Below, one piece after another: positions 12,001 to 22,025 of a stretch of DNA of 64,000 nt (its first letter is position 1; each line of letters begins with the position of its first letter). The notes below the pieces were generated by a model that did no database searches, had not been told where the DNA came from, and saw only the letters and a program-made list of their open reading frames with translations. The translations under genes were made by a program, and so were the position numbers. The stretch spans positions 61,401,265 to 61,465,264 of the forward strand of contig OY776121.1 of NCBI GenBank assembly GCA_963675135.1, read 5' to 3'. The DNA is from Galeopsis tetrahit (taxonomy: Eukaryota > Streptophyta > Magnoliopsida > Lamiales > Lamiaceae).

Positions 12001-12496
12001 CGCCGACGATTTCACATTACAGGGTCATTGTGATTCGGACTGGGCCGGTTGCCCATTCACGAGAAGGTCTTCCACTGGTTTCCTCATCACAATTGGTGGA
12101 TCGCCTGTCTCTTGGCGTACCAAGAAGCAATCAGTTGTTTCTCGATCGTCCGCAGAGGCAGAGTATCGAGCCATGGCTACAACAGTTTGTGAGATTATTT
12201 GGCTCCGTTGGTTGTTGCGCGAGTTTGAGGTGGTGCAACCGGGTCCTACTCCACTGTTTTGTGACAATCAAGCGGCTCGTCACATTGCCTTGAATCCGGT
12301 ATTCCACGAACGCACCAAACACGTTGAAATGGATTGTTACTTTGTTCGAGAACGCGTTGCAAATAAAGACATTCAACCTTGCATGGTTTCCACAACAAAT
12401 CAGGTTGCTGATATCTTCACCAAGGCACTTGGTGTGGATCGTTTTTGCTTTCTCCGGGGCAAGTTGGGTGTTCGAGACCTTCACGCTCCAACTTGA
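9050..12496 (+). CDS. Copia pol polyprotein (protease-integrase-RT-RNase H)
   Basis: A single open frame of 1,148 codons from the first ATG. In order: aspartic protease (WIIDSGATEHI, about residue 77), GAG-pre-integrase with His/Cys finger (HKRLGH...CDSC), integrase core (HCDIWGP, later DNGVEF and PQQNGVVERKH for the DDE triad), reverse transcriptase (WREAMKKEID, ...YVDDVLLAG catalytic motif), and RNase H (CDSDWAG, SAEAEYRAMA, VADIFTKAL end). The N-terminal ~70 residues are not gag-like. No stops or shifts are seen. Known function: processing, reverse transcription and integration in a virus-like particle. The capsid protein is missing, so the frame is intact but not self-sufficient. Confidence 0.93.
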   Translation: MMNNMRMVNGGGSVRTAGLQAAHVNRDSNSVPGLSDEQLQRISIFMRSEIDGGNNPSTAAVNMAAGIESNIPNSWIIDSGATEHITCNKDTLINGVVNHSELSVKIPNGVVIPVSSIGEVNLNNGLRLSHVLYIPQFHCNLLSVSRLTTELNCAFLFFADFCVIQDSLSKTLIGVGKRRDGLYYLEPSERMGVILAVIGDSNLWHKRLGHASSGKLRHIPCLSNVEKIDRFCDSCVRAKQTRLPFPLSNSKTTHCFELIHCDIWGPYRCDSFTGARYFLTIVDDYSRGVWIFLLRNKSDVSGQLINFLNMVRTQFSHDVKRIRSDNGVEFRTSSFLLHCADKGILLESSCPDTPQQNGVVERKHRHILEVARALRFEAGLPIEFWGECVLTAAYIINRLPSAIISNKTPFEVLFNKQPAYDHLRVFGCLVYAHDNRRKDKFDERGRPCIFVGYPSGQKAYRVFDLQTHKFHSSRDITFFEDVLPFKGIHKNDFLAAVTEAHDRVSGHQTARAVAPAPLDSHPFIRRPSPLADTSAPPAETLGSAVGDTPALGDNAPAPTPNIDLPIAPPEIPRESQRIRKRPKHLDSYVTNLPPSLDHSAPTANLAESVAYPLSHVVNYDKFSVAHKAFLAAITSRDEPKYFSQAVKNPLWREAMKKEIDALESNGTWKLTSLPPGKKVVGSKWVYKIKYKPNGDIERYKARLVAKGFTQIEGVDFHETFAPVAKLVTVRCLLTIAAKRNWEVHQLDVNNAFLHGDLHEDVYMHIPQGFARDGDTRVCKLEKSLYGLRQASRNWYEKFTQALVCIGFRQSRADHSLFIFRQGPTFVSALIYVDDVLLAGNDSNKIAFVKRYLDNKFSIKDLGPLKYFLGIEVARSPEGFVLSQRKYVLDILEESGLQGSRPSKIPMEQNLKLTPDDDSPLVDASQFRRLVGRLLYLTVTRPDIVFVVCQLSQFMTQPRQSHLQAAHRVLRYLKGAPGQGILLSSADDFTLQGHCDSDWAGCPFTRRSSTGFLITIGGSPVSWRTKKQSVVSRSSAEAEYRAMATTVCEIIWLRWLLREFEVVQPGPTPLFCDNQAARHIALNPVFHERTKHVEMDCYFVRERVANKDIQPCMVSTTNQVADIFTKALGVDRFCFLRGKLGVRDLHAPT

Positions 12497-12503
12497 GGGG
12501 GAG
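12490..12503 (+). other. Polypurine tract before 3' LTR
   Basis: The run TTGAGGGGGAG overlaps the pol stop codon and abuts the 3' LTR, as expected for a plus-strand primer. Confidence 0.85.
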
Positions 12504-12704
12504 TATTGGATGATACGAAATATATTTGATTTGCAAATATATTAGTTATTAGCATATCTTTATTGTTACAAGCAATATATTTATTTCCTTGTTTTTAGGT
12601 TTAAGGCCTTCTCTTTGTACGCATATATATATGCAGCCAGTTTCCAGGTTTTTAATAAGAACATTATATTTCTTGCGTATGCATTCAGTTTCTTCATATT
12701 TTCA
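12504..12704 (+). repeat. 3' LTR of Copia element
   Basis: 201 bases, identical to the 5' LTR except one base. Followed by TTACC (12705-12709), the target duplication. Confidence 0.9.
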
Positions 12705-12904
12705 TTACCCAATTCAATTTGAACTAGAAGCTCATTTCGTGGGTGAACCAAGACCACCATAGTATTAATTTGGTGCAGCCTAGCTAGGTTGATCAACTGT
12801 AATGAAATATATTGTATAGTGCGCTCAAACTCAAAGCCAAAACAAAATTGAACAAACAAACCAACTAGGTATTTTCTTGTGAGTAAAATAGTGAACAATT
12901 CCAA
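12705..12904 (-). pseudogene. Upstream part of the split F-box fragment
   Basis: The minus-strand frame (LLTRKYLVGLFVQFCFGFE...) resembles the region just upstream of the F-box at 30.2-30.3 kb, including the shared stretch AAACAAACYAACT. It joins the 8596-8737 piece once the Copia insertion is set aside. Divergent, non-functional. Confidence 0.45.
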
Positions 12905-13379
12905 ACCAAAATTGTATCATCTTATCTTATTAGCATCCAAAGATTACCAGTGTCAAATAAAAAGGATCCATAACTCAGAAAAAAATAAATACTTGTGGAG
13001 AAATATATGTACATATGATGATCAAATGAAGTTTTTTAAAATGTGATATAACTTTGTTCAATGATCTGATTCAACTAATCTATCCTGCAACTACTCCAAC
13101 ACTTGTCAAGCTAAATTTTTAGCTTAGCTTGCAAATACAGACCAAGAACCGCGAGGATAGCCCCATTCGGCCTTCTATCAACACCAGCTGATCATACAGA
13201 CCTCGAGTCTTTCAATTAAAAAAACCAGCTGATCATACAGACCTGTATAAAAGTAGATCAAAAAAATGCAAATTCAGAGACATATAGCTTCAAGATTATG
13301 AGTAGGTCTCACGTGAATAATCTCTTATTCAAAGTTACTATATCAAGTATCACTATTTAATTTTTTATTTTCCTCAAAA
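12905..13379. other. Non-coding stretch
   Basis: AT-rich. CCAGCTGATCATACAGACCT occurs twice (about 13186 and 13227), a short duplication. No gene seen. Confidence 0.5.
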
Positions 13380-14480
13380 TCACCAAACAGTGATATTTCG
13401 TATGCTGAGTTCACCATAAAGACTAAAAGTATGGCAGTGGTTGTACATTGTCTTTGTTGTGAGTCCAAATCCGAAAGGGAAAAGTGGATCATAATGAGAA
13501 TCTCCAACATTCATAGGGAGCTGATCTACAGTTTTGAACCAAGTCCTAGGTAGTGTTCCAGTGAAACCATAGTCCCCGAAAAGCACGTCTGTCACTCCCT
13601 GACCTTCAGTTCCGGGTAGCCACAAGGGCATCTATTGTTGAAACGTATGGTTCGACCAGATACGATGATAACAACACACTTGACATACAGCTTTACAAAC
13701 GTTGTTGATGACATTAGGTCCCGGATCAGACATTGTCAGAGTTTGGCTATCCCCTGCTGTCTCTGTGTAAGGATGCTTCTCCCCAACAACCACAATTGCG
13801 TAATCAAATTGGTTCGTTTCGGGGTTTTCAAGGAACATGACTTCTGTAGATATTCTGCTGTATCCTTATCGACTGTGGATTTAATAGCATCAAGAATGGT
13901 TGTTCCTGTCATGAAGCAACTAACTCATAACATACAATAACTTGGTTGAAACACATAATTCAGATTGGAGTAAATTTGCTTGTGATATTTTTTGCACAAG
14001 CCAGTATGCCAAAACGACGTCAATTTGTATATCGGGCATGCAGGGCCCAAACTGCAATTAAGATGTTAAGTTCCTATGCGCCTGTTAACATTTTGGGAAA
14101 TTGTAAATTCAAGATTGGAAATGAATACACATTTGGTTCCAAAAAAGGAAATTTATATTATACTACCTGGCTTCCAACCTCATTGACCATACTAAGAGGG
14201 CTTTCAAAGAGACCCAAGTTGAACTTGACGAGCAAAATTCTCTCAATACGATCCATTGGGATAAAGTTGTTCTTGACAAGATAGTTGAATGGTAGCATAA
14301 CCTGTTACATATGAGATAAAATTGAAGTTAATAAGGCTAACATTTCTGTGAAAAAAGAAAGATAGAGCACCATGTCAATTCCAGCTTGAAAACTCCCAAG
14401 AACAGAGTATGTATAGTTGGAATGTGGTGGATTGGTGATACGGTCAATTCCCTGCCAGTCTGAGATAACGAAACCCTGAT
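13380..14480 (-). pseudogene. Family-3 glycoside hydrolase (beta-glucosidase / exo-beta-glucanase) remnant
   Basis: Pieces on the minus strand, from N to C: GFVISDWQGIDRITNPP with SVLGSFQAGIDMV (about 14480-14372; the D of SDW is the family nucleophile), a stretch ending RIERILLVKFNLGLFESPLS (about 14290-14165), GTTILDAIKSTVDKDT (about 13890), FLENPETNQFDYAIVVVGE...DSQTLTMSDPGP (13838-13722), and LPGTEGQGVTDVLFGDYGFTG with YDPLFPFGFGLTTK (13631-13440). Frames change between pieces. The domain linking the two halves (HADNLGYQCGG-type) is missing, and part of 13980-14140 shows no match. Known function of intact relatives: secreted cell-wall glucan hydrolysis. This copy is dead. Confidence 0.85.
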
Positions 14481-14714
14481 AGTTCATCCAAAACAATTTC
14501 AAGTTAATGCAAACAGAAATTTTCTTAGAAAGATCTATTTGAATGAATTTTGACACATAATATACTTTTGCTTATATCCTAACTTGTCCTAATATTGCAT
14601 TAAAAAAAAATTGTCAAACAGAAAATTGAAAAAAAAAATATATTAGATATACCTTTTTCATACTTTCATGTATAATTCCGGATCTATATATTCAATTTTG
14701 GTAAACTATCATAT

Positions 14715-14935
14715 CTAGGGACGGATCCAAGATTAATTATTGAGGGGGCGCCAAGTGTTTTTTTTTTTTTTTTATGTCTCGATATTCAATTTAATGATCA
14801 ACTAATTTGGGGGACCAAATCCACCGTCCACTAACAAAACTCCCAATTAAAATCAGAACAAAACTTTGTGTGCATTGACCCCTTAATGGGAATTGAAAGA
14901 ATATTGAGGGGGCAAGACCACCCCACACTTCACGT
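14715..14935. repeat. Unclassified dispersed repeat
   Basis: Begins AGGGACGGATCCAAGATT, followed by a G-rich phrase and a T run. A second G-rich phrase (TTGAGGGGGCAAGACC) lies near 14905. It looks like a transposon remnant. No termini or target duplication found. Confidence 0.35.
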
Positions 14936-14940
14936 AGGTA

Positions 14941-15125
14941 GAGCTGTTAAAATGGGCTAGACCCGTTTGGTCGGTCCGCCCCCACCTATAAAAAAAGCGG
15001 GTTGAGTTTAGTAATTTAAGTCCGTTTAAAAAGTAGACCCGTACGGACCAGATCGCATGGGTCGTGGGTTTTGGCGGGTTGGACCGTGGACGGGGCGGGT
15101 TGGCCCGCGGACTTTTAAAAAATAT
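14941..15125. mobile_element. Truncated hAT-like end
   Basis: TAGAGCTGTTAAAATGGGC followed by GC-rich GCGGGTT/GGCCCGC runs closely resembles the left end of the complete hAT element at 18664 (TAGGGCTGTCAAA then GGCCGGGCC). No matching right end seen. Confidence 0.5.
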
Positions 15126-15239
15126 ATTTTTTTATTTTTTAAGTTGAATGGTAAGTAAAAATGTGATAACTAAAAATTTATGAATTTAATTCAACTATAA
15201 ATCAAAATTCAAAATTACAAAAATATTATACTATTAAAT

Positions 15240-16086
15240 AAAATGAAGTTGAACAGGAAGGATGCTACAAGACAGGGGGAGAGCTGATTTCAAAATGGCA
15301 ACTGTGCAAGAATCTGATGCTGCAGTTGTTACCTCATCAATTTATGTCATTTTTCAGTTTCAATCTCTATACTTTGTGTTTAAGTAAATTTTGATACAAT
15401 TTTTACTTATTTCTAGATGATAGGTTATTTTTGCTTACACTTGATATACAACTTGTTTAATTTGGTTTGCATTTGATGATATATGTTTACTGCTTTTGGC
15501 TTAATATGTTTACAGGTTATTATTTTTTTACTGCAGGTTGTTTATCTTGTTTAGACAGGTCATATTATTCAAAGAGCTTTAAAATGTCTAATTTTGAGAA
15601 TAAGCAAGGAGTACACTTCTTTTTTTGCTTACTGCCTAATTTGATTTGCCTTAATAAATTTGAAGTATACATCTTTCCAAATTTTCATATGCTTACTGCT
15701 TTTTGATAACATTAGTCTAGGTTTGTTTTTTTTTTTTTTTTTGTTTGCTCTGACTTTCTGCTCTGATTTCTGTTCGTTTGTGTCTTACTTAAATCTTAAG
15801 TTTTCTTCCAACTTAACTTATAATTTTAGTAAATCACTTATGTTGTGAATAAGTGTACTGCTTATACTTGTTTTGTTTTGGATAAAATTATCTCGATCTT
15901 ATGGCAAGGATCATTGTAAGATTATCCTTGATCTTCATTCGATTTAATCCAACGATTACAACAGGTATTGTCTTGACTAGTATTTAGCAATGATGTTCAC
16001 CTCAATTAAATACATAAAACTGAGTATGTATAGAAATATATGTGCATCAGGTGTGCTGTAGTCGAAAGGTCAAATTGGGGGAGATT
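15240..16086 (+). mobile_element. 3' internal part of a truncated LTR retrotransposon
   Basis: Non-coding sequence ending in a polypurine tract (AAATTGGGGGAGATTG at 16073-16088) directly before an LTR-like start. The purine patch GACAGGGGGAGAGC near 15272 is also typical of post-pol regions in Sirevirus-like Copia elements. No pol coding sequence is left. The short open frames at 15467-15848 are low-complexity. Confidence 0.5.
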
Positions 16087-16882
16087 GTAGATGTTGTGAA
16101 TTCTTAAATGTATCAACATTCTCAACAACATCTTAATTTGACCTTTCGAGATTTTTTCCTAAGTCTTTTCTGAAATGCTACATTAAATGTTGAGCTAAAT
16201 GTTATCGCATTTCTGGCAGGATTTAGAAGCTTCTACAAGGATCTGGAACCTGAAAGACTCCAGAACATTGCAGAACGTGCTAGACCAGCCTGTAACATTA
16301 TAGATCAACCTGGAACATGCAAGAAGGATCTAGAAAAGATTATGGAAGTTGAGTTCCTAAAAAATAGGATCTCAAGATGGAAGCCTCTAGAAGTCGGATC
16401 CCACTCTATAAATACCGAAGGATGGCTCCATAATTTAGTGTGTACTATTCGATCAATCTCCTAGACTGAGTGTTCATCCTGTTAGAAATTGTGGCCAGTA
16501 GTTATACATTTTAGATCATACGAAGTATCCCACCCGTATGAATGTGCGCTTTTCTTTATCTATTGAGAGTGTAATCATAGATAGGAATTAACATTTCGGC
16601 AGTGTATATTTTATAAACTTAGTCCGTTTTTAGATCAAGGCACCTGCCTCGATTGTAGTTTCAGTTGTGAAAGTTATTGTTGTAACATCACACACAACAT
16701 TTGTACTTGAAGATAAGTATTGAATTTTCGTCATAAGGCTAGCATAGATTTTTATTTATAAAATATATGTGAAAAATATTTTCATTGTGTAGCATTGTTT
16801 TAAGTGTTTCAAGTCTTCCGCTGTGTGTCTATATATTTCTGATATTCTGTTAGAGTCGGTGTTGCACTATTTGTCTCAACAT
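16087..16882 (+). repeat. LTR of the truncated element (probable)
   Basis: Starts TGTAGATGTTGTGAATTC after the polypurine tract and probably ends near TGTCTCAACA. A TATA-like CTCTATAAATACCG at about 16404 and a downstream region would fit the LTR promoter. The second LTR and target duplication were not found, so the end is approximate. Confidence 0.5.
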
Positions 16883-17500
16883 TCTGTGCAACATTATTCT
16901 GTTTTTATTTAAACACTTGATAGCACACTTTCAGTATTACAAACTAAACAAAACAGTACTACATGATAAAACATAAATGTATTACAATCAATTATACTAG
17001 AATTCTATCACCTCAACATCGTCCTCTTTTCTCTAACCACATTATCCACCACTTTATCGTTCTTACTTCTTGTCTTGTTTTTTGTCTCACTAGTGTCACA
17101 TTCTTTTCATAGTATCGCAATTAAAGACACACAATATTACATTATACACATAAATAATATTACATTTTACATATAATATTTTTATTGCCACTTTACAATG
17201 TATAGAACTCAACCTAAATAGTAGTATCACATAATATAGTAAAACAATATCACGTCTTCAATCTAAATAGTAGTAGTACTACATATAATACTGAAAACCC
17301 CTGCATTTTACACAGTTTCACATATAAAAACCCTCAAATGAAACTGAGTTCTGATAAATTAAATAATATGATAAGTTCATTTGTATAATAGGGCGAAAAA
17401 ATCATTTAATATATTGTAGCAGAATAGTTCATCCATACAACAATTTTTATACTTTTCAAATATATAAATCTTATCTTGTTTGTTTGTTGGGCAATTCTTA
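16883..17500. other. AT-rich stretch, no gene seen
   Basis: Simple AT-rich sequence with frequent TACT/ATAT words. Nothing recognisable. Confidence 0.5.
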
Positions 17501-17654
17501 CGGTAGTCACATTTTACAAAGTGACTACGCAGTCACTTTGTCGAATCGCGTCATGTGGCGTCGTAACCGTAAAAACGACTTGCTACCTGTCATATAGGTT
17601 TCAGTTATTTTTAGCATTATTTAAATTATATTTTGTTATTTACTATATTACCCT

Positions 17655-18000
17655 TCTTTTTAAATTTTATTTATATTTTACCTGCACACACTAATTTAAT
17701 GAGTGCACCCCCTAATCATATTTTTACTACAATTATTTGCACCCACTAATTTAATGAATTCACCCCCTAAACATATGTTTACAACAATTATCTGCACCCA
17801 CTCATTTAATGAGTTCACCCCCAAATCATTTCTTTTTTACAACAGTTATTTACACCCGCTCATTCTATGAGTTCACCCCCAAATTATTTTTTACCACAAT
17901 TATCTGCACTCGCTCATTTTATGAGTTCACCCCCAAATTATTGTTTTACCACGGTTATCTGCACTCGCACATTTTATGAGTGCACCCCAAAATATTTTTT
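17655..18000 (-). repeat. Left-arm tandem array of element A
   Basis: About six units whose minus strand reads GGGGGTGAACTCATAAAATG, then AGCGGGTGCAGATAATTGTGG. Each unit contains the small inverted repeat CTCAT-AAA-ATGAG. The same unit forms arrays at 21165-21480 and 24820-25115 in opposite orientation. Confidence 0.85.
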
Positions 18001-18379
18001 AAAAAATAATCACATTTAAAAGACTATATTATCCTTTTATTATTTTACACAAAATATAATAAAATAAACTCTAAAAAATCAATTCACCACCAAATCACCC
18101 ATATTTAAAAAAAAAAAGCGTAAAAATATAATTAATAAAAAACTATCGAAATTAGCCACAAATCTCAATTTTTTTCTTTTTAATTTTTCTTCCTCCTCCT
18201 CTTTTTCTTTTTTCTTCCCATTTTCAATTTTTTTTTTCAAATTTTTTATTTCCTTGTTTTTTTTTTCTTTTCCTTTTTAAATTTTCCTGTCTTTCTTTTC
18301 CATTTTTTGCATGTGTATTTTTTAATTTTTAATACAAAATAATATTATAAGTATAATTTTATTAAAGTCGATCGGCGGT

Positions 18380-18655
18380 GCACCTAAATTTTAATTTTAA
18401 TTTGATGAGTAAAGGACCTGTCGGAAATCCATGCATGTCGGCGGGTGACCCAGCCACCACCATGCCCGACCACCCCCTCGACGGTGAAGGCGGCGCTTCG
18501 GTCTCGGCCGCTGAAGCCCGAGACCCCTCCTCGAATCGCAATCGCGATTCTTCACTTCCATAACAATCGACTTAATTTTCCATCTTGGCCACGATCCATG
18601 GTGGCCGAAATCCTCTCCTCATTTCGACCACCGACGCGACTGCTTCGATCAATCT
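18380..18655 (+). other. GC-rich gene-like segment in element A, part 1
   Basis: Markedly GC-richer than its surroundings (CCCGACCACCCCCTCGACGG and similar). Short open frames exist in several phases and none matches a family I recognise. It continues after the hAT insertion at 19720 and is paralogous to 23062-23540. It could be captured host exon or leader sequence. Confidence 0.55.
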
Positions 18656-18663
18656 CCCTTGCG
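18656..18663. repeat. hAT target duplication, left
   Basis: CCCTTGCG, repeated exactly at 19712-19719 after the element. Confidence 0.95.
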
Positions 18664-19711
18664 TAGGGCTGTCAAAGAGGCCGGGCCGGGCCAGTCCGGT
18701 ACCTGCCCATCGGGCCACATCATTTTGTCGGGCCGGGCTGGCCCGATTCCTATCGGGCCTGTAAAATTGAAGCCCAGCCTGGCCCTGGACGAGCTGCCGG
18801 GCCATCGGGCCATTTTTTCTCCCGTTGTCTTATAATTTTAAAAAATAATAATAATAAATTTAATGGAGGAATTAAACAAATTGGTGGGCATGTTTGGGGC
18901 AGTAATTTATAATACCATGGGCCCAACTACAATTCAAAAAAACCCAAATATTCAATCTAGGTCTTCATCTACCCTTTTTGCTGAAATCCCCTCTCCCATT
19001 CTGTAAATCAACGCAAAAACAAAACAAAACAAAACATACCACCACAAGTTCACAAGAATCACAACCTCTAAAAACATAAGTATTACCAAATATGCAGGGC
19101 CTAAAAGCAAATTACTTCATAATTCAATTCCTTTTTTTTTTTTTTTAAGGTTTTAGGATATTTCATTTTAATATTCAAACAGTCCCATAAAAATAAAATA
19201 CCCAAAATTTTGAATTTACTTTGACTGGTCGGAGACTAGAGTGGTGGAGGTGGTGTGGCCAGAAACCAGAGTGGCGGAGGTGGTGTGGCTGGGGTTGTAC
19301 GCAGCCTACGGATGGAGGTAACCGCTCACGTGCGCGTTGTACGCCGGTGGGTGGATGTTGGCATAGCCGGTGGGTGTGCGCCTGTGGCTGGAGATGGCGG
19401 GTGGCGCTCCTGGATTAGGGAGGAATGAAGAAGAGGGCGATGGATATTTTGAGGGTTTTCTGGATCTGGGAGAAATGAAGACAAGGGATATTTTGAGGGT
19501 TGCTGCAAATTAGTTTTAGGATTTTACATTTATTAATTTTTATTAAAGTACCGGGCCAGCCCGACAATCCGGGCCAAGCCCGGCCTGGGCCCGGTGGGCC
19601 CGACAGGCCATTTGGGCCGGGCCAAATCAGCCCGATTTTTTTTGGGCCTCTATAAATCAGGCCCAACCTGGCCTGTTTGTCGGGTGGGCCAGGCTGATTT
19701 TGACACCCCTA
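18664..19711. mobile_element. Non-autonomous hAT element
   Basis: 1,048 bases bounded by TAGGGCTGTCAAA and, on the other strand, TAGGGGTGTCAAA, with a perfect 8-base target duplication CCCTTGCG. Subterminal regions are rich in GGCC/GGGCC runs on both ends. No hAT transposase domain is encoded. The short frames are GC-rich noise. The empty-site paralogue at about 23195 shows the sequence before insertion. Confidence 0.93.
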
Positions 19712-19719
19712 CCCTTGCG

Positions 19720-20060
19720 TTCGCGATCCAGGAGTTTCTCCTACATCAACGGCGCTCGCCTGCAACACTCGGATCGACGCTGCCTCTCTCTCATCGTTCA
19801 TCTCTGTCCAAATCGAAGCTACATTACTTCATCCGTCTTCTTCACCCTGCTCCTGCGCAGCCTCTTCCTCCGACTGACGACGGCCCGACGGAGGACTGTG
19901 AGTATGTTGCTGATGGATCTCTGACCGGACGACACTCGGAGCCGGTGACCTTACTAATGAAATCCCAAGCGACGACTACTGACCTAGGGTGCCCTCCCAT
20001 TGGGCTAGGGTTTCCTTCAATTGGGCTTGGTAATGTGCACCCTCTATTTTCTTTAGTACA
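19720..20060 (+). other. GC-rich gene-like segment in element A, part 2
   Basis: Continuation of the 18380-18655 segment. It aligns by eye over its length with 23200-23530 (TTCGCGATYCAGGAGYTTCT, CTGACCTAGGGTGCCC). The best frame is open but not recognisable as a protein family. Confidence 0.55.
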
Positions 20061-20592
20061 CCCCGATCTGCACTCTCTCCACTTTTTTTTATGGTATTAT
20101 TGTTATTGGTATTATTGATACTGGTATTACTAGTTATTGATTGCGGTATTACTATTAATACACTATTGAATTAATATTAATGATTATTGATTATTAATTG
20201 TGGTATTACTAATTATGTGAAATTATTTATTACTGGTCATTATTATTTTTAAGGTATTACATATTATTGTTTATGGTATTACTGATAATTGTTTTTTGGT
20301 ATTACTACTCAATTGTTTTTGGTACTACTACTCAATTATTTGTTATTGTATGAGATATTACTACTCAATGTTCATGGTATTACTATTTACTGTTCATGGT
20401 ATTACTGATAATTATTTTTTGTATTATTGAATATAATTAGATGTATGAAATTATTTGTTATTGTATAAAATTTTACTGATTAATATTAATGGTATTACTG
20501 ATTAATGTTCGTGGTATTACTAATTATTGTTAATGGTATTACTGATTACTGTTTATGGTATTACTAATTATTACTTGTTGTATTACCGACTA
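20061..20592 (+). repeat. TATTACT-rich simple repeat in element A
   Basis: Many irregular copies of TGGTATTACTRATTATTGTT. A matching tract occurs at 23560-23720 and 24030-24470 in element B. Confidence 0.85.
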
Positions 20593-20806
20593 CTCCCTCC
20601 TTCCTATTGAAAACTACCCAACTTTCCTTATTCGTTTGTCCCAATGAAAGTTACTCATTCTTTTTTTGCCAAACTATTCCCTCTCACATTTCATTATATT
20701 CTTCTCTCTCTCAATCACATCACCTCTCATACATCCACTTATTATATCATATTTTTTAACCTCTGTGTCCGAAGCTCATGAGTAGCTTTCACTGGGACGG
20801 AGGGAT
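20593..20806. mobile_element. Stowaway-type MITE
   Basis: CTCCCTCCTTCC at one end and GGACGGAGGGA at the other as terminal inverted repeats, flanked by TA. Confidence 0.8.
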
Positions 20807-21164
20807 TATAATAAAATCATACATATAATATTATTTTGTATTAAAACTAAAAAATATACTAATGAAAAAAAAGTAGGAAACAAAAAAAACGAAGAAATAA
20901 AAAGTTTGGAATAAAAATTGAAAATGGGAAGAAAAATTAAAAAGAAAAAAAAAAAAATTTGTGCCTAATCTCGATAGTTTTTTTTAATTATGTTTTTACG
21001 ATTTTTTTTCTAAAAATATGAGTGATTTGGTGGTGAATCGACGGTAACTCGGCAATGACTCGGTTGTAGATTGTAAATGTATAAATTATGGTTGATTTTA
21101 TTATATTTTGTGTTAATTAATAAAAAAATAATATAGTCTTTTAAATGTAATTATTTTTAAAAAA

Positions 21165-21480
21165 ATATTTTGGGGTGAACTCATAAAATGAGCGGGTGCA
21201 GATAATTGTGGTATAAAAATAATTTGGGGGTGAACTCATAAATGAGCGGGTGCAGATAATTTTGGTAAAAATATAAGTTGGGGGTGAACTCATAAAATGA
21301 GCGGGTGTAGATAACCGTTGTAAAAAAGAAATGATTTGGGGGTGAACTCATAAAATGAATGGGTGCAGATAACTATGGTAAAAAATGATTTGGGTGAACT
21401 CATAAAATGAATGGGTGCAGATAACTATGGTAAAAAATGATTTGGGGTGAACTCATATAATTAGCGGGTGTAGATAATTG
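21165..21480 (+). repeat. Right-arm tandem array of element A
   Basis: About six units of GGGGTGAACTCATAAAATGA, then GCGGGTGCAGATAAYTRTGG, inverted relative to 17655-18000. Confidence 0.85.
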
Positions 21481-21887
21481 TTGTAATAAATTATTTTATT
21501 GTATAAGGATAAAAATGTAAATTTACAATAATATATTTTAATTAATTTAATTTAATAGAAAATACAAATTTATGACACTTTACGACACATTACGACTATA
21601 CATATTGTAAAATTTACAGAAGGTAATAGGTCATCAATTATAAACCTTTAAATTAGATTTTTAATGGCTTAAATTAACTGACTACGGTAGTCATTACGAA
21701 ATGTTACGACACCCTAACTACATATAGAAGGTCCCTTGTTTGTTTTTACAAAACTTAGAAACAAGTCATAGTAGTCATCTAAGATGAATATTAAACACGA
21801 AAGTCAAAGCCAAGTATATACTCCCTCCGTTTCTAAATAAAAGTGTATTTATAAATAGGAACTAGTAAAATATAAAAGTGTATTACT

Positions 21888-22009
21888 TTTTTTTTTTTTT
21901 TTGATGGAAAGTTAAATACCCATCCCTTTTTTCCCCTCCCCATGACTCGAACCCAGGACCTAAGGCCTAGGTAGTGGTGCTCTAACCACTTGAGCTATCC
22001 CACTTTGTC
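21888..22009 (-). mobile_element. tRNA-derived SINE, copy 2
   Basis: 122 bases between perfect 16-base direct repeats ATAAAAGTGTATTACT (21872-21887 and 22010-22025). The minus strand carries the tRNA-like boxes and ends in an A-rich tail. Inserted beside a truncated Stowaway-like end (CTCCCTCCGTTTC at 21823). Confidence 0.92.
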
Positions 22010-22025
22010 ATAAAAGTGTATTACT

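Larger units (their letters stand above)
8738..12704 (+). mobile_element. Young Ty1/Copia LTR retrotransposon without gag
   Basis: Full element of 3,967 bases with two 201-base LTRs, an initiator-Met-tRNA type primer binding site, one intact pol frame, a polypurine tract and a 5-base target duplication. The LTRs differ at one position that I can find (T/C near base 136 of the LTR), implying a recent insertion. Only about 110 bases separate the primer binding site from the pol frame. A gag/UBN2 domain and CCHC knuckle are absent, so the copy probably depended on gag supplied by a relative. It split an F-box gene fragment. Confidence 0.93.
17500..21700. mobile_element. Composite element A with long inverted arms
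   Basis: The left arm (17655-18250) and right arm (20870-21540) are reverse-complement relatives. Each has a tandem array of about 40-65-base units plus an inner AT-rich segment (ACTATCGARATTAG on one side, CTAATCTCGATAGT on the other). Between the arms is GC-rich gene-like sequence (18380-18655, 19720-20040) and TATTACT-rich sequence. The architecture fits a non-autonomous MULE or foldback element that may carry captured sequence. Outer ends are uncertain. A hAT element and a MITE are nested in it. A diverged relative lies at 22.96-25.13 kb. Confidence 0.6.

Noticed and set aside
15467..15848. Two short hydrophobic frames
   Set aside because: T-rich low-complexity sequence in the 3' internal part of an LTR element.
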